Below are positions 31,903 to 39,176 of a stretch of 39,176 nucleotides of DNA, piece by piece. Each line of letters starts with the position of its first letter. Within the stretch, counting starts at the first letter, position 1. The position numbers were made by a program, and so were the translations under genes. This DNA comes from Bacteroidales bacterium (GTDB lineage: Bacteria; Bacteroidota; Bacteroidia; Bacteroidales; UBA932): positions 1-39,176 of the forward strand of contig JAFZED010000005.1 in the NCBI GenBank assembly GCA_017560825.1, read 5' to 3'. The notes beneath the pieces were generated by a model. The model had not been told where the DNA came from, did not search any database, and saw nothing but the letters and a program-made list of their open reading frames with translations.

Positions 31903-33003
31903 ATGGCAGTCAATAGTTTTGAAATCATCCCTATGAATGAGTGGGGATTGTTTACCGACCCGAAACCGAGTGTAGTGGCCGGACCGTGCAGTGCGGAATC
32001 AGAAGAGCAGGTTCTCGAAACAGCGAAGCATCTGAAAGAGACAGGCATCAATGTATATCGAGCAGGTATATGGAAACCGAGGACGCACCCCGGTTCGTTT
32101 GAAGGCGTCGGAGCGGAAGGCCTGGCGTGGATGCAGCGTGCCAAGAAGGAATACGGATTGAAGATAGCCACCGAAGTGGCAAGCCAGAAGCACGTTGCCG
32201 AGTGTCTGAAACACGGTGTGGACCTCGTATGGCTTGGAGCCAGGACAACTGTAAACCCATTCCTTGTCCAGGAGATTGCGGATGCATTGAAGGGTACTGA
32301 CATCCCTGTGCTTGTGAAGAATCCGATAAATCCGGATCTTGACCTGTGGATAGGAGCCTTGGAGCGTCTCAGCAGAGCAGGTATCAAGAAGCTGGGTGTT
32401 ATCCATAGAGGATTCTCGACTTTTGATAAGATCAAGTACAGGAATGACCCGCAGTGGCAGGTGGCTATCGAGCTGCGCAGCCGTTACCCTGAACTGCCTT
32501 TCTTCGTGGACCCAAGTCATATGGGAGGAAGCAAGGACTACATCAGGGAGATCAGTCAGAGATCTCTTGACCTTGGTTTCGAGGGCCTTATGATTGAGGC
32601 ACACTGCAACCCTGCAGTAGCTTTGAGCGATGCGAAGCAGCAGCTTACACCTGCTGAGCTCGACGACCTTCTTTACAGACAGATCACAGTCCGCGACGCC
32701 GACTCGGATGCTCCGGAGTGGAAGGACAACATCGATCAGCTGCGTGCCAAGATAGACGTGATAGACGAGAACCTCCTGTATGCCTTGAACTCAAGAATGA
32801 AGGTCAGCAGCCAGATAGGAGAGTACAAGAAGAACAATAACATCGCCATCATCCAGGCGGCCAGATGGGATGTCGTGATGGCAAAGGTTATGGAAAAAGG
32901 AAAGGAATACGGCCTTTCGGACAAATTCCTCAGCACTGTCTTCGCCGCCATCCACGAGGCGTCTGTGGACGTTCAGAATGAGATTATCTCAAAGCAGAAA
33001 TAA
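31903..33003 (+). CDS. Bifunctional DAHP synthase (type I-beta) - chorismate mutase (AroQ)
   Basis: 366 residues. Residues about 1-260 are a KDO8P-synthase-like DAHP synthase (VVAGPCSAESEEQVLETA, YRAGIWKPRTHPGSFEGVG, VLVKNPINPD, FFVDPSHMGGSKDY, MIEAHCNPAVALSDAKQQL). It condenses erythrose 4-phosphate and PEP, the first shikimate-pathway step. Residues about 270-366 are an AroQ-type chorismate mutase (IDQLRAKIDVIDENLLYALNSRMKVSSQIGEYKK), which makes prephenate for pheA and tyrA. In related fusions the mutase domain also mediates feedback. It is the last gene of the operon, 9 bp after tyrA, and its final 20 bp overlap lpxK on the other strand. Confidence 0.94.
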   Translation: MAVNSFEIIPMNEWGLFTDPKPSVVAGPCSAESEEQVLETAKHLKETGINVYRAGIWKPRTHPGSFEGVGAEGLAWMQRAKKEYGLKIATEVASQKHVAECLKHGVDLVWLGARTTVNPFLVQEIADALKGTDIPVLVKNPINPDLDLWIGALERLSRAGIKKLGVIHRGFSTFDKIKYRNDPQWQVAIELRSRYPELPFFVDPSHMGGSKDYIREISQRSLDLGFEGLMIEAHCNPAVALSDAKQQLTPAELDDLLYRQITVRDADSDAPEWKDNIDQLRAKIDVIDENLLYALNSRMKVSSQIGEYKKNNNIAIIQAARWDVVMAKVMEKGKEYGLSDKFLSTVFAAIHEASVDVQNEIISKQK

Positions 33004-34114
33004 CAGTTGATTTGAATATGTTCCTGTCCTCATCACAGAGGAATTCCACTTTGATGGGGGCGTGGAACATTCTTGGTTTCAGACCTCCTGTGACATACCT
33101 GCAGTCTCTTACCCTCTGGCAGTCCTTTTCTGTGGTCATCACCACTGAAGTAGGGTAGGCGTCTGCCGCGTCTCGGATCGAAAGCATATCCGCACGTGAG
33201 AAACGGTGGTGGTCAGGGAAGTTGAAATGTTTTACGATCTTATAGTCGCCGCAGAGGTAGTTCCTGAGCGGTGTGTCGTTGGCGATTCCAGAGAACAGGA
33301 TGAGCCTTTTGGCGTAAAGATATCTTGAGTCTCCTTCCGGAAAGACAGCCTTCGCTGTGTCGTAAGCGATGCAGGTAAAGAAGATGTGCTGCTTCTTTCC
33401 GTTTTTTCTTGTGCCGCAGCACGACTGCTGGTCGTATTCCCTGATGCCGAGATTTTCTGCCCATCTTCTCTTCTCGGCTTCGTCGATGTAGGTAGGGCAT
33501 TTGGTTACTATCACTATGTCAGCTGCGCCGATTCTTTCAGGCAGGTCACGAAGTCTTCCGATAGGCAGAAGGTAATCCTTGAATGTAGGCCTGTTATAGT
33601 CTACCAGCACGATAGACAGTGTGGGCTTGATGGCCCTGTGCTGGAATGCGTCATCCAGGATGATGGCGTCAGCCTTAGGGAAGTCCTTCTCGCGGCACTT
33701 GCGTCCCTTCTTGGAGGTGTGGACCAGTTCCGGATTGCAGAGGAAGCGGCAGCCGTTTTTCCTGGACTTGTCCACGCAGACGGTTATCTGCGGGAACTTC
33801 CTCTTGATCTGCATAGGCTCGTCGCCGTAGAATTCGGCTGAACCGTCTGCGGTTACCTGCTGGAATCCCTTGCTCTGTCTCTTGTAGCCTCTGGAAAGTA
33901 CAGCTATGTTCCTGCCCATCCACTCGTCTTCTTCGAGCAGAGTCCTCACAAGCATCTCTGTGTGCGGAGTCTTTCCCGTACCTCCGACTGTGACGTTGCC
34001 CACGCAGATGGACGGAACTTCAGTGGAGTGGGATTTGAACAGACCGGTGTTATAGAGGAAATGTCTGCACTTGAGTGTCAGCCAATAAGGGAATAGCAGT
34101 ATTTTGTCAATCAT
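32984..34114 (-). CDS. lpxK: Tetraacyldisaccharide 4'-kinase
   Basis: 376 residues. It phosphorylates the lipid A precursor at the 4' position on the inner membrane. An N-terminal hydrophobic segment precedes a Walker-A-like loop, GNVTVGGTGKTPHTEMLV (about 39-56). Next come VLSRGYKR, YGDEPMQIKRKFP and ILDDAFQHR, all typical of LpxK. The C-terminal part has FSGIANDTPLRNYL and FPDHHRFSRADM. It marks the organism as a diderm with lipid A. It lies downstream of dusB, but a -7 element in the 40-bp gap suggests its own promoter. Confidence 0.95.
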   Translation of the reverse strand: MIDKILLFPYWLTLKCRHFLYNTGLFKSHSTEVPSICVGNVTVGGTGKTPHTEMLVRTLLEEDEWMGRNIAVLSRGYKRQSKGFQQVTADGSAEFYGDEPMQIKRKFPQITVCVDKSRKNGCRFLCNPELVHTSKKGRKCREKDFPKADAIILDDAFQHRAIKPTLSIVLVDYNRPTFKDYLLPIGRLRDLPERIGAADIVIVTKCPTYIDEAEKRRWAENLGIREYDQQSCCGTRKNGKKQHIFFTCIAYDTAKAVFPEGDSRYLYAKRLILFSGIANDTPLRNYLCGDYKIVKHFNFPDHHRFSRADMLSIRDAADAYPTSVVMTTEKDCQRVRDCRYVTGGLKPRMFHAPIKVEFLCDEDRNIFKSTVISALR

Positions 34115-34142
34115 AGTCAGTCTCTACACTAATAAAAGGTCG

Positions 34143-34150
34143 CAAATATA
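34143..34150 (-). promoter_or_regulatory. -7 element of lpxK
   Basis: TATATTTG followed by CG on the minus strand, 28 nt before the lpxK ATG and 4 bp beyond the dusB stop codon. Confidence 0.55.
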
Positions 34151-34154
34151 GCGA

Positions 34155-35219
34155 TTATAATCCATAAATGCTCCTGATTTCAGGGGCTTCTTCTCCCCAT
34201 CTTTCCGCGATGTAATCCAAGGTCGAGAAAAGTTCCTGAGGGTCGTTGATGGTCACAAGCTTGAGGCGTGTCTCCTTGAAGTCAGGAAGTCCCTTGAAGT
34301 AGCAGGACAGGTGACGTCGCATCTCGAGGATTCCCACTCTGTCGCCCTTGATTTCAAGTGACTTGGCAAGATGTCTCTTTGCAAGTGCAACCCTGTCGGT
34401 TACGCTCATCTGCGGGAGGATCTCGCCGGTCTTGAGATAATGCTTTATCTCCTGGAATATCCACGGGTGACCGTAGGTCGCACGTCCGATCATTATGCCG
34501 TCCACGCCGTAGCGGTCGAAATATTCCTTTGCCTTCTGAGGGGAGTTGATGTCGCCGTTGCCGATGATGGGGATGTGCATTCTCGGATTTTCCTTGATCT
34601 TTCCGATGAGGGTCCAGTCGGCTTCGCCTGTGTACATCTGGCAGCGGGTGCGGCCGTGCACGGTGAGGGCCTGTATTCCTACATCCTGCAGCCTTTCCGC
34701 AAGTTCCACGATGATCTTCGAGTCCTCATCCCAGCCCAGGCGGGTCTTTACGGTCACCGGCTTCTTCACGGCCTCGACCACGCGGCGGGTTATCTCCACC
34801 ATCTTGTCAGGCTCGCGCATCATTCCCGATCCGGCTCCGCGTTTGGCTATCTTGTTTACTGGACAACCGAAGTTGATGTCCACCACGTCAGCTCCGTGGC
34901 CGGCTCCCGGGCAGTTCTTTACCTCTTCCAGCTCAGCTGTTATCTCGGCTGCTCTTTCGGCCATAACCGCGGCATCTACCATAGCCTCAGGTATATTTCC
35001 ATATATCTGTATGCCTATCGGCGCTTCGTAGTCGTACGTAAGCAGCTTCGCGATCGCCTTCTTCGCGTCGCGTATCAGTCCGTCTGACGAAACGAACTCG
35101 GTGTACATCATATCCGCACCGAATTCCTTGCATATGAAACGGAAGGACGCGTCGGTCACATCCTCCATCGGCGCCAGAAACAGCGGTCTGTCACCCAAAT
35201 CTAAATTTCCTATCTTCAT
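34155..35219 (-). CDS. dusB: tRNA-dihydrouridine synthase (DusB type)
   Basis: 354 residues of the FMN TIM-barrel Dus family, which reduces specific uridines in tRNA. Signatures are FLAPMEDVTDASFR at the start, IGIQIYGN, the catalytic Cys in INFGCPVNKIAKRGAGSGMM, VKTRLGWDED, LTVHGRTRCQMYTGEADW, PIIGNGDI and MIGRATYGHPWIF. A roughly 12-residue insert, EEVKNCPGAGHG, precedes the catalytic strand. Its -7 element lies only 8 nt before the ATG, so the transcript may be leaderless or nearly so. Confidence 0.93.
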   Translation of the reverse strand: MKIGNLDLGDRPLFLAPMEDVTDASFRFICKEFGADMMYTEFVSSDGLIRDAKKAIAKLLTYDYEAPIGIQIYGNIPEAMVDAAVMAERAAEITAELEEVKNCPGAGHGADVVDINFGCPVNKIAKRGAGSGMMREPDKMVEITRRVVEAVKKPVTVKTRLGWDEDSKIIVELAERLQDVGIQALTVHGRTRCQMYTGEADWTLIGKIKENPRMHIPIIGNGDINSPQKAKEYFDRYGVDGIMIGRATYGHPWIFQEIKHYLKTGEILPQMSVTDRVALAKRHLAKSLEIKGDRVGILEMRRHLSCYFKGLPDFKETRLKLVTINDPQELFSTLDYIAERWGEEAPEIRSIYGL

Positions 35220-35227
35220 ACAGCCTG

Positions 35228-35235
35228 CAAAAATA
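35228..35235 (-). promoter_or_regulatory. -7 element of dusB
   Basis: TATTTTTG followed by CAGG on the minus strand, 8 nt from the dusB ATG. No -33 TTG at the proper distance. Confidence 0.5.
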
Positions 35236-35287
35236 CAAAAAACGTTTTCAAACTGAAAAATGTAAGGCTATGTTGTCGGATTTTTAG

Positions 35288-35295
35288 TAGATTTG
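35288..35295 (+). promoter_or_regulatory. -7 element of the GH3 gene
   Basis: TAGATTTG followed by C, 37 nt before the ATG at 35333. No clear -33 element. Confidence 0.5.
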
Positions 35296-35332
35296 CATTG
35301 AACCTGATAAGTTACAGCTAAACATACCGATT

Positions 35333-37543
35333 ATGATTAACTTGAGAAACCTGTTTCTTGCGGCTGCGTCTCTGTTTGTGTCAGCCGCTGTCTTTGCACA
35401 GACCTACGAGTATCCGTTCCAGAATCCTGACCTCCCGGATGAGGAGCGTATCGACAACCTTCTTTCGCTGATGACCCTCGAGGAAAAGATCGCTACATTC
35501 TCCGGTCTGGGAGTGCCTCGCCTGGGAGTAGCTCACCCTGGTAGTTCAGAAGCTATTCACGGAATCGTCAGAGGCGGAGCGACCGATCTGGAAAACTTCG
35601 TCCGCGTGTCGCAGCTCGACAGGGCAAGGGCTCCTCAGCAGCAGACTGCGCCGGCCCTTGTGCATAGTACAGCCTTTCCGCAGGGCTATGGTCTTGGAGA
35701 GACCTGGGACAAGGAGATTCTCAGGATGGTGGGAGAAGTGATGGCTGTCGAGGCAAGGTACCACTCCTGGAAGACAGGAAGGAATTGTCTGGTGCTTTGG
35801 GCTCCGAACGCCGACCTGGCACGTGACCCAAGATGGGGAAGGACTGAAGAAGCTTTCGGAGAAGACCCTTTCCTTGTTGCAAGACTCGCTGTAGAGGAGA
35901 TAAAAGGTATGCAGGGAGATGATCCGAAGTATTGGAGCACTGCCACAGTGATGAAGCACTTCCTTGCCAACAGCAACGAGGACGGACGTACCCGCACTTC
36001 ATCGGATTTTGATGAGGCTCTTTTCAGGGATTATTATTCCTATGGCTTCTGGAAGGGAGTTGTGGACGGAGGTTCACGTTCCCTTATGACCGCATATAAT
36101 AAATATAATGGTATACCGTGTTCGACCAATGACTTCATTCACGAGATACTGATAGATGAATGGGGAATGGACGGACAGATCCTCAACGACGGAAGCGCGC
36201 TTACGCTCCTTGTGACAGATCATAAATGGGCTGCAGACAAGAAGGAGGCGGTGAAGCTTACTGTTGAAGCCGGAATCACCCGAATTCTTGACCGCTTTGA
36301 CGAGGAAATGCTGGCTGCTGTAAAGGAAGGTCTGCTTTCGGAAGAAGTGGTTGACAGAAACACCAGATTCAATCTTCGCACTATGCTCAGACTCGGCCTT
36401 ATGGACAATTCGGATGCAAATCCGTACAAGGATATGGGATTTACCGATGTCGCTCCTTGGGAGACTGATGACCACAAGGCAAAGGCACGTCTGGCTGCCC
36501 AGAAGTCGGTGGTGCTCCTGAAGAATGAAGGAGGACTTCTTCCGCTGGACAAAAACAAGGTCAAGAAGATCGCTGTCTTCGGAAACCGTGCAGAAGAGGT
36601 GCTGAAGGACTGGTATGGTGCACTTCCTGCATATGAGGTTTCTGCTCTGACAGGTCTGCAGAATGCTGTCGAGGGTACAGATGTTGAGGTGCGTTTTATG
36701 AAATGGGATTCGGACGGAGAAGGACAGAAGCTTGCACAGTGGGCGGATGTTGCCATCGTCTGCGTAGGAAACCATCCTACTACAAGCCCTGACTGGCGCT
36801 GGGACAAGATCCAGGCTCCGTGGGCAGACGGCAATGTGGCCGGTGACGGAAGAGAGGCTGTGGACCGCAGGTCGCTCGAGCTTGAGACGGAAGACCTTAT
36901 AAAGGTAGTATGGCAGGCAAATCCGAACACGGTGGTAGCCCTGATAAGCAGCTTCCCGTATGCGATTGACTGGACTCAGGACAACGTACCTGCAATCCTT
37001 CATATAACTCAGTGCGGTCAGGAATTGGGAAATGCCCTTGCCGATGTGATCTTCGGAGATTACAATCCGGCGGGCCGAACTACCCAGACCTGGGTGCGTG
37101 ACATCCTGGACCTTCCGAATATGCTTGACTATGACATCCGCAACGGACGTACATATATGTATTTCAAGGGCGAACCGCTTTATCCTTTCGGCTTCGGTCT
37201 CAGCTACACCGAGTTCGCTTATTCGGGGCTTAAGGTAAAGAACGCCGGCGAAGGCGTGAAAGTGTCGTTCGACCTGAAGAATGTGGGCGGCCGTGATGGA
37301 GAGGAAGTGGTGCAGGTCTACGTGAAGGCACCTGGAGATGATGCGGCCAAGAGACTTCGCGGTTTTGAAAGGATCGCCGTCCCTGCAGGAAAGAAGGTGA
37401 AGGTCGAGATCGTCATACCGCAGGAAGACCTGATGCTATGGAACATCGATGAGCATAAGTTCAAGCTTTCAGAAGGAGCTTATGAGTTTATGGTGGGAGC
37501 ATCTTCGGCTGACATCCGCCTGAACTCCACTATAAGATTATAA
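35333..37543 (+). CDS. Secreted glycoside hydrolase family 3 (beta-glucosidase/xylosidase-like)
   Basis: 736 residues. The signal peptide (about 1-23, ending AAVFAQ) has no lipobox, so the enzyme is probably periplasmic. The GH3 N-terminal barrel has [47 protein letters not shown] and [15 protein letters not shown]. The nucleophile is in [14 protein letters not shown], Asp286, where SDW/SDC is commoner. The C-terminal alpha/beta sandwich starts at [16 protein letters not shown], and a fibronectin-III-like domain follows [15 protein letters not shown]. It cleaves terminal beta-linked sugars. No SusC/SusD pair or other glycan genes are near. The exact substrate is open. Confidence 0.92.
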   Translation: MINLRNLFLAAASLFVSAAVFAQTYEYPFQNPDLPDEERIDNLLSLMTLEEKIATFSGLGVPRLGVAHPGSSEAIHGIVRGGATDLENFVRVSQLDRARAPQQQTAPALVHSTAFPQGYGLGETWDKEILRMVGEVMAVEARYHSWKTGRNCLVLWAPNADLARDPRWGRTEEAFGEDPFLVARLAVEEIKGMQGDDPKYWSTATVMKHFLANSNEDGRTRTSSDFDEALFRDYYSYGFWKGVVDGGSRSLMTAYNKYNGIPCSTNDFIHEILIDEWGMDGQILNDGSALTLLVTDHKWAADKKEAVKLTVEAGITRILDRFDEEMLAAVKEGLLSEEVVDRNTRFNLRTMLRLGLMDNSDANPYKDMGFTDVAPWETDDHKAKARLAAQKSVVLLKNEGGLLPLDKNKVKKIAVFGNRAEEVLKDWYGALPAYEVSALTGLQNAVEGTDVEVRFMKWDSDGEGQKLAQWADVAIVCVGNHPTTSPDWRWDKIQAPWADGNVAGDGREAVDRRSLELETEDLIKVVWQANPNTVVALISSFPYAIDWTQDNVPAILHITQCGQELGNALADVIFGDYNPAGRTTQTWVRDILDLPNMLDYDIRNGRTYMYFKGEPLYPFGFGLSYTEFAYSGLKVKNAGEGVKVSFDLKNVGGRDGEEVVQVYVKAPGDDAAKRLRGFERIAVPAGKKVKVEIVIPQEDLMLWNIDEHKFKLSEGAYEFMVGASSADIRLNSTIRL

Positions 37544-37587
37544 GAATATATCAGGCCGGGGCCTGTAAGAAGTGTAGTAACATAAAT

Positions 37588-38574
37588 ATGGCAAAGATAA
37601 ATACAATCGGTGTCCTCACCTCAGGAGGTGACGCACCAGGAATGAACGCAGCGATCCGTGCGGTGACAAGGGCAGCCATCTACAACGGCTGGAAAGTTAA
37701 AGGAATATACCGAGGCTGGGAAGGCCTTATCAATAATGAGATCAAGGATTTCACATCCGAGAGCGTCAGCGGTACTATCAACAGGGGAGGAACTATCCTT
37801 CGCACTGCCCGCAGCAAGGGCTTTATGACCGAAGACGGCCGTATGAAGGCATATGAGAATATGCGCGCGCACGGCATTGACGCGCTCATCGTGATCGGAG
37901 GCAACGGCTCCCTTGCAGGAGCACAGGTGATAGCTACGGAATATGACATCCCTTGTGTAGGACTTCCGGGTACCATCGACAACGACCTTTATGGAACAGA
38001 CACCACCATAGGTTATGACACGGCTCTGAACACCATTATGGACTGTGTGGACAAGATCCGTGACACGGCAAATTCACACAACCGTATATTCTTCGTCGAG
38101 GTGATGGGCCGTGACGCCGGCTTCCTTGCTCAGAACGCAGCCATCGCTACCGGTGCCGAGGCTGCCATCATCCCGGAGGACAGGGCCGATGTAGACCAGC
38201 TCGCCACATTCATCGGAAGAGGAGTCCGCAAGAGCAAGAACAGTTCCATCGTCCTTGTGTCCGAAAGCAAGAAGGACGGTACAGGAGGAGCACAGTACTA
38301 TGCGGACCGTCTCGTCCACGAGTATCCTGAATATGAGGCCCGCGTGACCATCCTCGGCCACCTTCAGCGCGGTGGAACACCTACGGCAAATGACCGTATT
38401 CTGGCCAGCCGCCTCGGCGTCGCAGCCATCGAAGCCCTCAAGGACGGTCAGCGCAATGTGATGGTGGGAGTCAAGAACGACCAGATTGTCTATGTGCCGT
38501 TCAACAAGGCTATCAGAATAGACAAGCCTATTGACCGTGAACTCATTAACGTATTAAATGTATTGTCAATTTAA
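37588..38574 (+). CDS. pfkA: 6-phosphofructokinase
   Basis: 328 residues, the usual length of bacterial PfkA. It phosphorylates fructose 6-phosphate in glycolysis. The phosphoryl-donor loop is [17 protein letters not shown]. The catalytic [20 protein letters not shown], substrate-binding [12 protein letters not shown] and [22 protein letters not shown] are intact. The usual GGDGS motif reads GGNGSLAGA, with Asn at residue 106 where E. coli PfkA has the Mg-binding Asp103. The Gly after it is kept, so it is not the GGDDS motif of PPi-dependent enzymes. It follows the GH3 gene by 44 bp containing a small GC hairpin and may be cotranscribed. Confidence 0.94.
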   Translation: MAKINTIGVLTSGGDAPGMNAAIRAVTRAAIYNGWKVKGIYRGWEGLINNEIKDFTSESVSGTINRGGTILRTARSKGFMTEDGRMKAYENMRAHGIDALIVIGGNGSLAGAQVIATEYDIPCVGLPGTIDNDLYGTDTTIGYDTALNTIMDCVDKIRDTANSHNRIFFVEVMGRDAGFLAQNAAIATGAEAAIIPEDRADVDQLATFIGRGVRKSKNSSIVLVSESKKDGTGGAQYYADRLVHEYPEYEARVTILGHLQRGGTPTANDRILASRLGVAAIEALKDGQRNVMVGVKNDQIVYVPFNKAIRIDKPIDRELINVLNVLSI

Positions 38575-38575
38575 T

Positions 38576-38606
38576 TTTGTCAATCGAAAATTTATTCCTA
38601 TCTTTG
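38576..38606 (+). promoter_or_regulatory. Consensus promoter of rplM-rpsI
   Basis: TTTG (38576-38579), 19 nt, then TATCTTTG (38599-38606) followed by CG: an exact TTTG-N19-TAnnTTTG, starting 2 bp after the pfkA stop. Confidence 0.85.
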
Positions 38607-38632
38607 CGACCCCTATGTAGTGTAGGGATCGC
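38606..38632 (+). other. Stem-loop in the 5' UTR of rplM
   Basis: GCGACCCCTA (38606-38615) pairs with TAGGGATCGC (38623-38632) over a 7-nt loop with one C-A mismatch. It lies at or just after the expected transcription start of a 70-nt A/T-rich leader. It is a candidate ribosomal-protein-binding leader or mRNA-stabilising hairpin. Confidence 0.5.
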
Positions 38633-38678
38633 AATTTTAGTATTAAATAATTAAGTATTAACCATTTAAAAGTACAAG

Positions 38679-39131
38679 ATGGACACACAGAGCTACAAAA
38701 CTGTATCACTCAAAGCAGGTGATATCAAGAAGGAGTGGGTTGTGATCGATGCTACCGACTTGGTAGTTGGCCGTCTTGCTGCCAGAGTAGCCCTCGTTCT
38801 TCGTGGTAAGAACAAGGCGTCTTTCACTCCGCATATGGATTGTGGTGACAACGTCATCGTAATCAACGCGGACAAGGTAAGATTCACTGGTAAGAAGATG
38901 ACCGACAAGGTGTACGTTCGCCACACTGGCTACCCAGGTGGACAGCGTTTCGCTACTCCAAAGGAGGTTATGGCAAAGAAGCCTACTGAAGTCTTAAGGA
39001 TGGCAGTAAAGGGTATGCTTCCTAAGAACCGTCTTGGTGCAAAGCTTATCACTAACCTTTACCTCTATGCAGGTAATGAGCATCCGCACCAGGCACAGAA
39101 CCCTAGAACAATCACTTTAAACGAAATTTAA
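38679..39131 (+). CDS. rplM: 50S ribosomal protein L13
   Basis: 150 residues, normal for uL13. Signatures are EWVVIDATDLVVGRLAARVALVLRGK near the N-terminus, HMDCGDNVIVINADKVRFTGKKMTDKVYVRHTGYPGG, and AVKGMLPKNRLGAKLITNLYLYAGNEHPHQAQ. It is an early-assembling 23S rRNA-binding protein of the large subunit. It starts ACAAGATGG with no Shine-Dalgarno and is followed by rpsI after 7 bp, the conserved L13-S9 operon. Confidence 0.98.
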   Translation: MDTQSYKTVSLKAGDIKKEWVVIDATDLVVGRLAARVALVLRGKNKASFTPHMDCGDNVIVINADKVRFTGKKMTDKVYVRHTGYPGGQRFATPKEVMAKKPTEVLRMAVKGMLPKNRLGAKLITNLYLYAGNEHPHQAQNPRTITLNEI

Positions 39132-39138
39132 GCAGAGC

Positions 39139-39176
39139 ATGAAAGTAGTAAACGCCCTTGGAAGACGTAAATCAGC
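39139..39176 (+). CDS. rpsI: 30S ribosomal protein S9, N-terminal fragment (3' end outside window)
   Basis: The last 38 bases start with ATG and encode MKVVNALGRRKS, the opening of uS9 (xxxGRRKxxxA). The position 7 bp after rplM is the universal L13-S9 arrangement. The remainder lies beyond the window. Confidence 0.93.
   Translation, partial: MKVVNALGRRKS

Noticed and set aside
32984-33003. 20-bp overlap of the DAHP synthase-mutase gene with lpxK as an annotation error
   Set aside because: Both C-termini are continuous and of family-typical length, so the overlap appears real.
37552-37565. GC hairpin between GH3 and pfkA as a terminator
   Set aside because: Only a 5-bp stem can form with a 4-nt loop, and no T-tract follows.
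1-39176. CRISPR arrays, tRNA/rRNA genes, insertion sequences, prophage or defence genes
   Set aside because: No repeated spacer pattern, cloverleaf, transposase, integrase or nuclease signature was found on either strand by reading.

Overview
The window looks like chromosomal DNA of a Bacteroidota bacterium, most likely order Bacteroidales. Three things point there. Many genes are preceded by the TAnnTTTG -7 promoter element of this phylum, several with a TTG or TTTG element 19-21 nt further upstream. Most start codons lack a Shine-Dalgarno sequence. The gene content also fits: MEP-pathway ispD, a Bacteroides-type five-helix SdhC, a DAHP synthase-chorismate mutase fusion, lpxK, DUF3109, and a pyrH-frr pair. 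I could not settle the family or genus. It is a dense housekeeping region with no insertion sequence, prophage, CRISPR array, rRNA or tRNA that I can see, and no gene-free stretch longer than about 180 bp.

Layout. 1-476: 3' end of a short-type S-adenosylhomocysteine hydrolase gene. 480-6141 (minus): the elongasome operon mreB-mreC-mreD-pbp2-rodA. 6258-6956: ispD, closed by a 17-bp bidirectional terminator. 6992-9928 (minus): topA followed by an Lrp/AsnC regulator. 10093-14352: bifunctional PBP1A, D-Ala-D-Ala ligase and prmC. 14534-15745: an unknown lipoprotein behind a 16-bp palindrome. 15732-18553 (minus): a periplasmic TPR protein and a U32-family protein resembling the 23S rRNA hydroxylation factor RlhA. 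18652-21872: an M16 peptidase-like protein with a destroyed zinc motif, and a DUF3109 protein. 21859-24627: two small membrane proteins, a coiled-coil membrane protein and hemW. 24711-26531: Xaa-Pro aminopeptidase. 26592-27302 (minus): an isolated sdhC. 27437-28732: pyrH-frr.

28751-33003 is the most interesting part, a Phe/Tyr biosynthesis operon: prephenate dehydratase, aminotransferase, prephenate dehydrogenase and DAHP synthase-chorismate mutase. It is preceded by an unannotated 20-codon ORF in which 8 of 13 consecutive codons are Phe or Tyr. Mutually exclusive RNA stems and an intrinsic terminator follow. This has the architecture of a leader-peptide transcription attenuator like pheL or trpL, here in a Bacteroidota genome.

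The window ends with lpxK and dusB (minus), a secreted GH3 glycosidase, a 6-phosphofructokinase with an unusual Asn in its GGDGS motif, and the rplM-rpsI operon start with a consensus promoter and a 5' UTR hairpin.

Functionally, much of the region serves the cell envelope: mre/rod, PBP1A, Ddl and LpxK. The rest is core information processing (topA, prmC, frr, dusB, L13/S9) and aromatic amino acid synthesis. Five of the seven convergent gene pairs overlap, abut or are 3 bp apart, leaving no room for a terminator between them.
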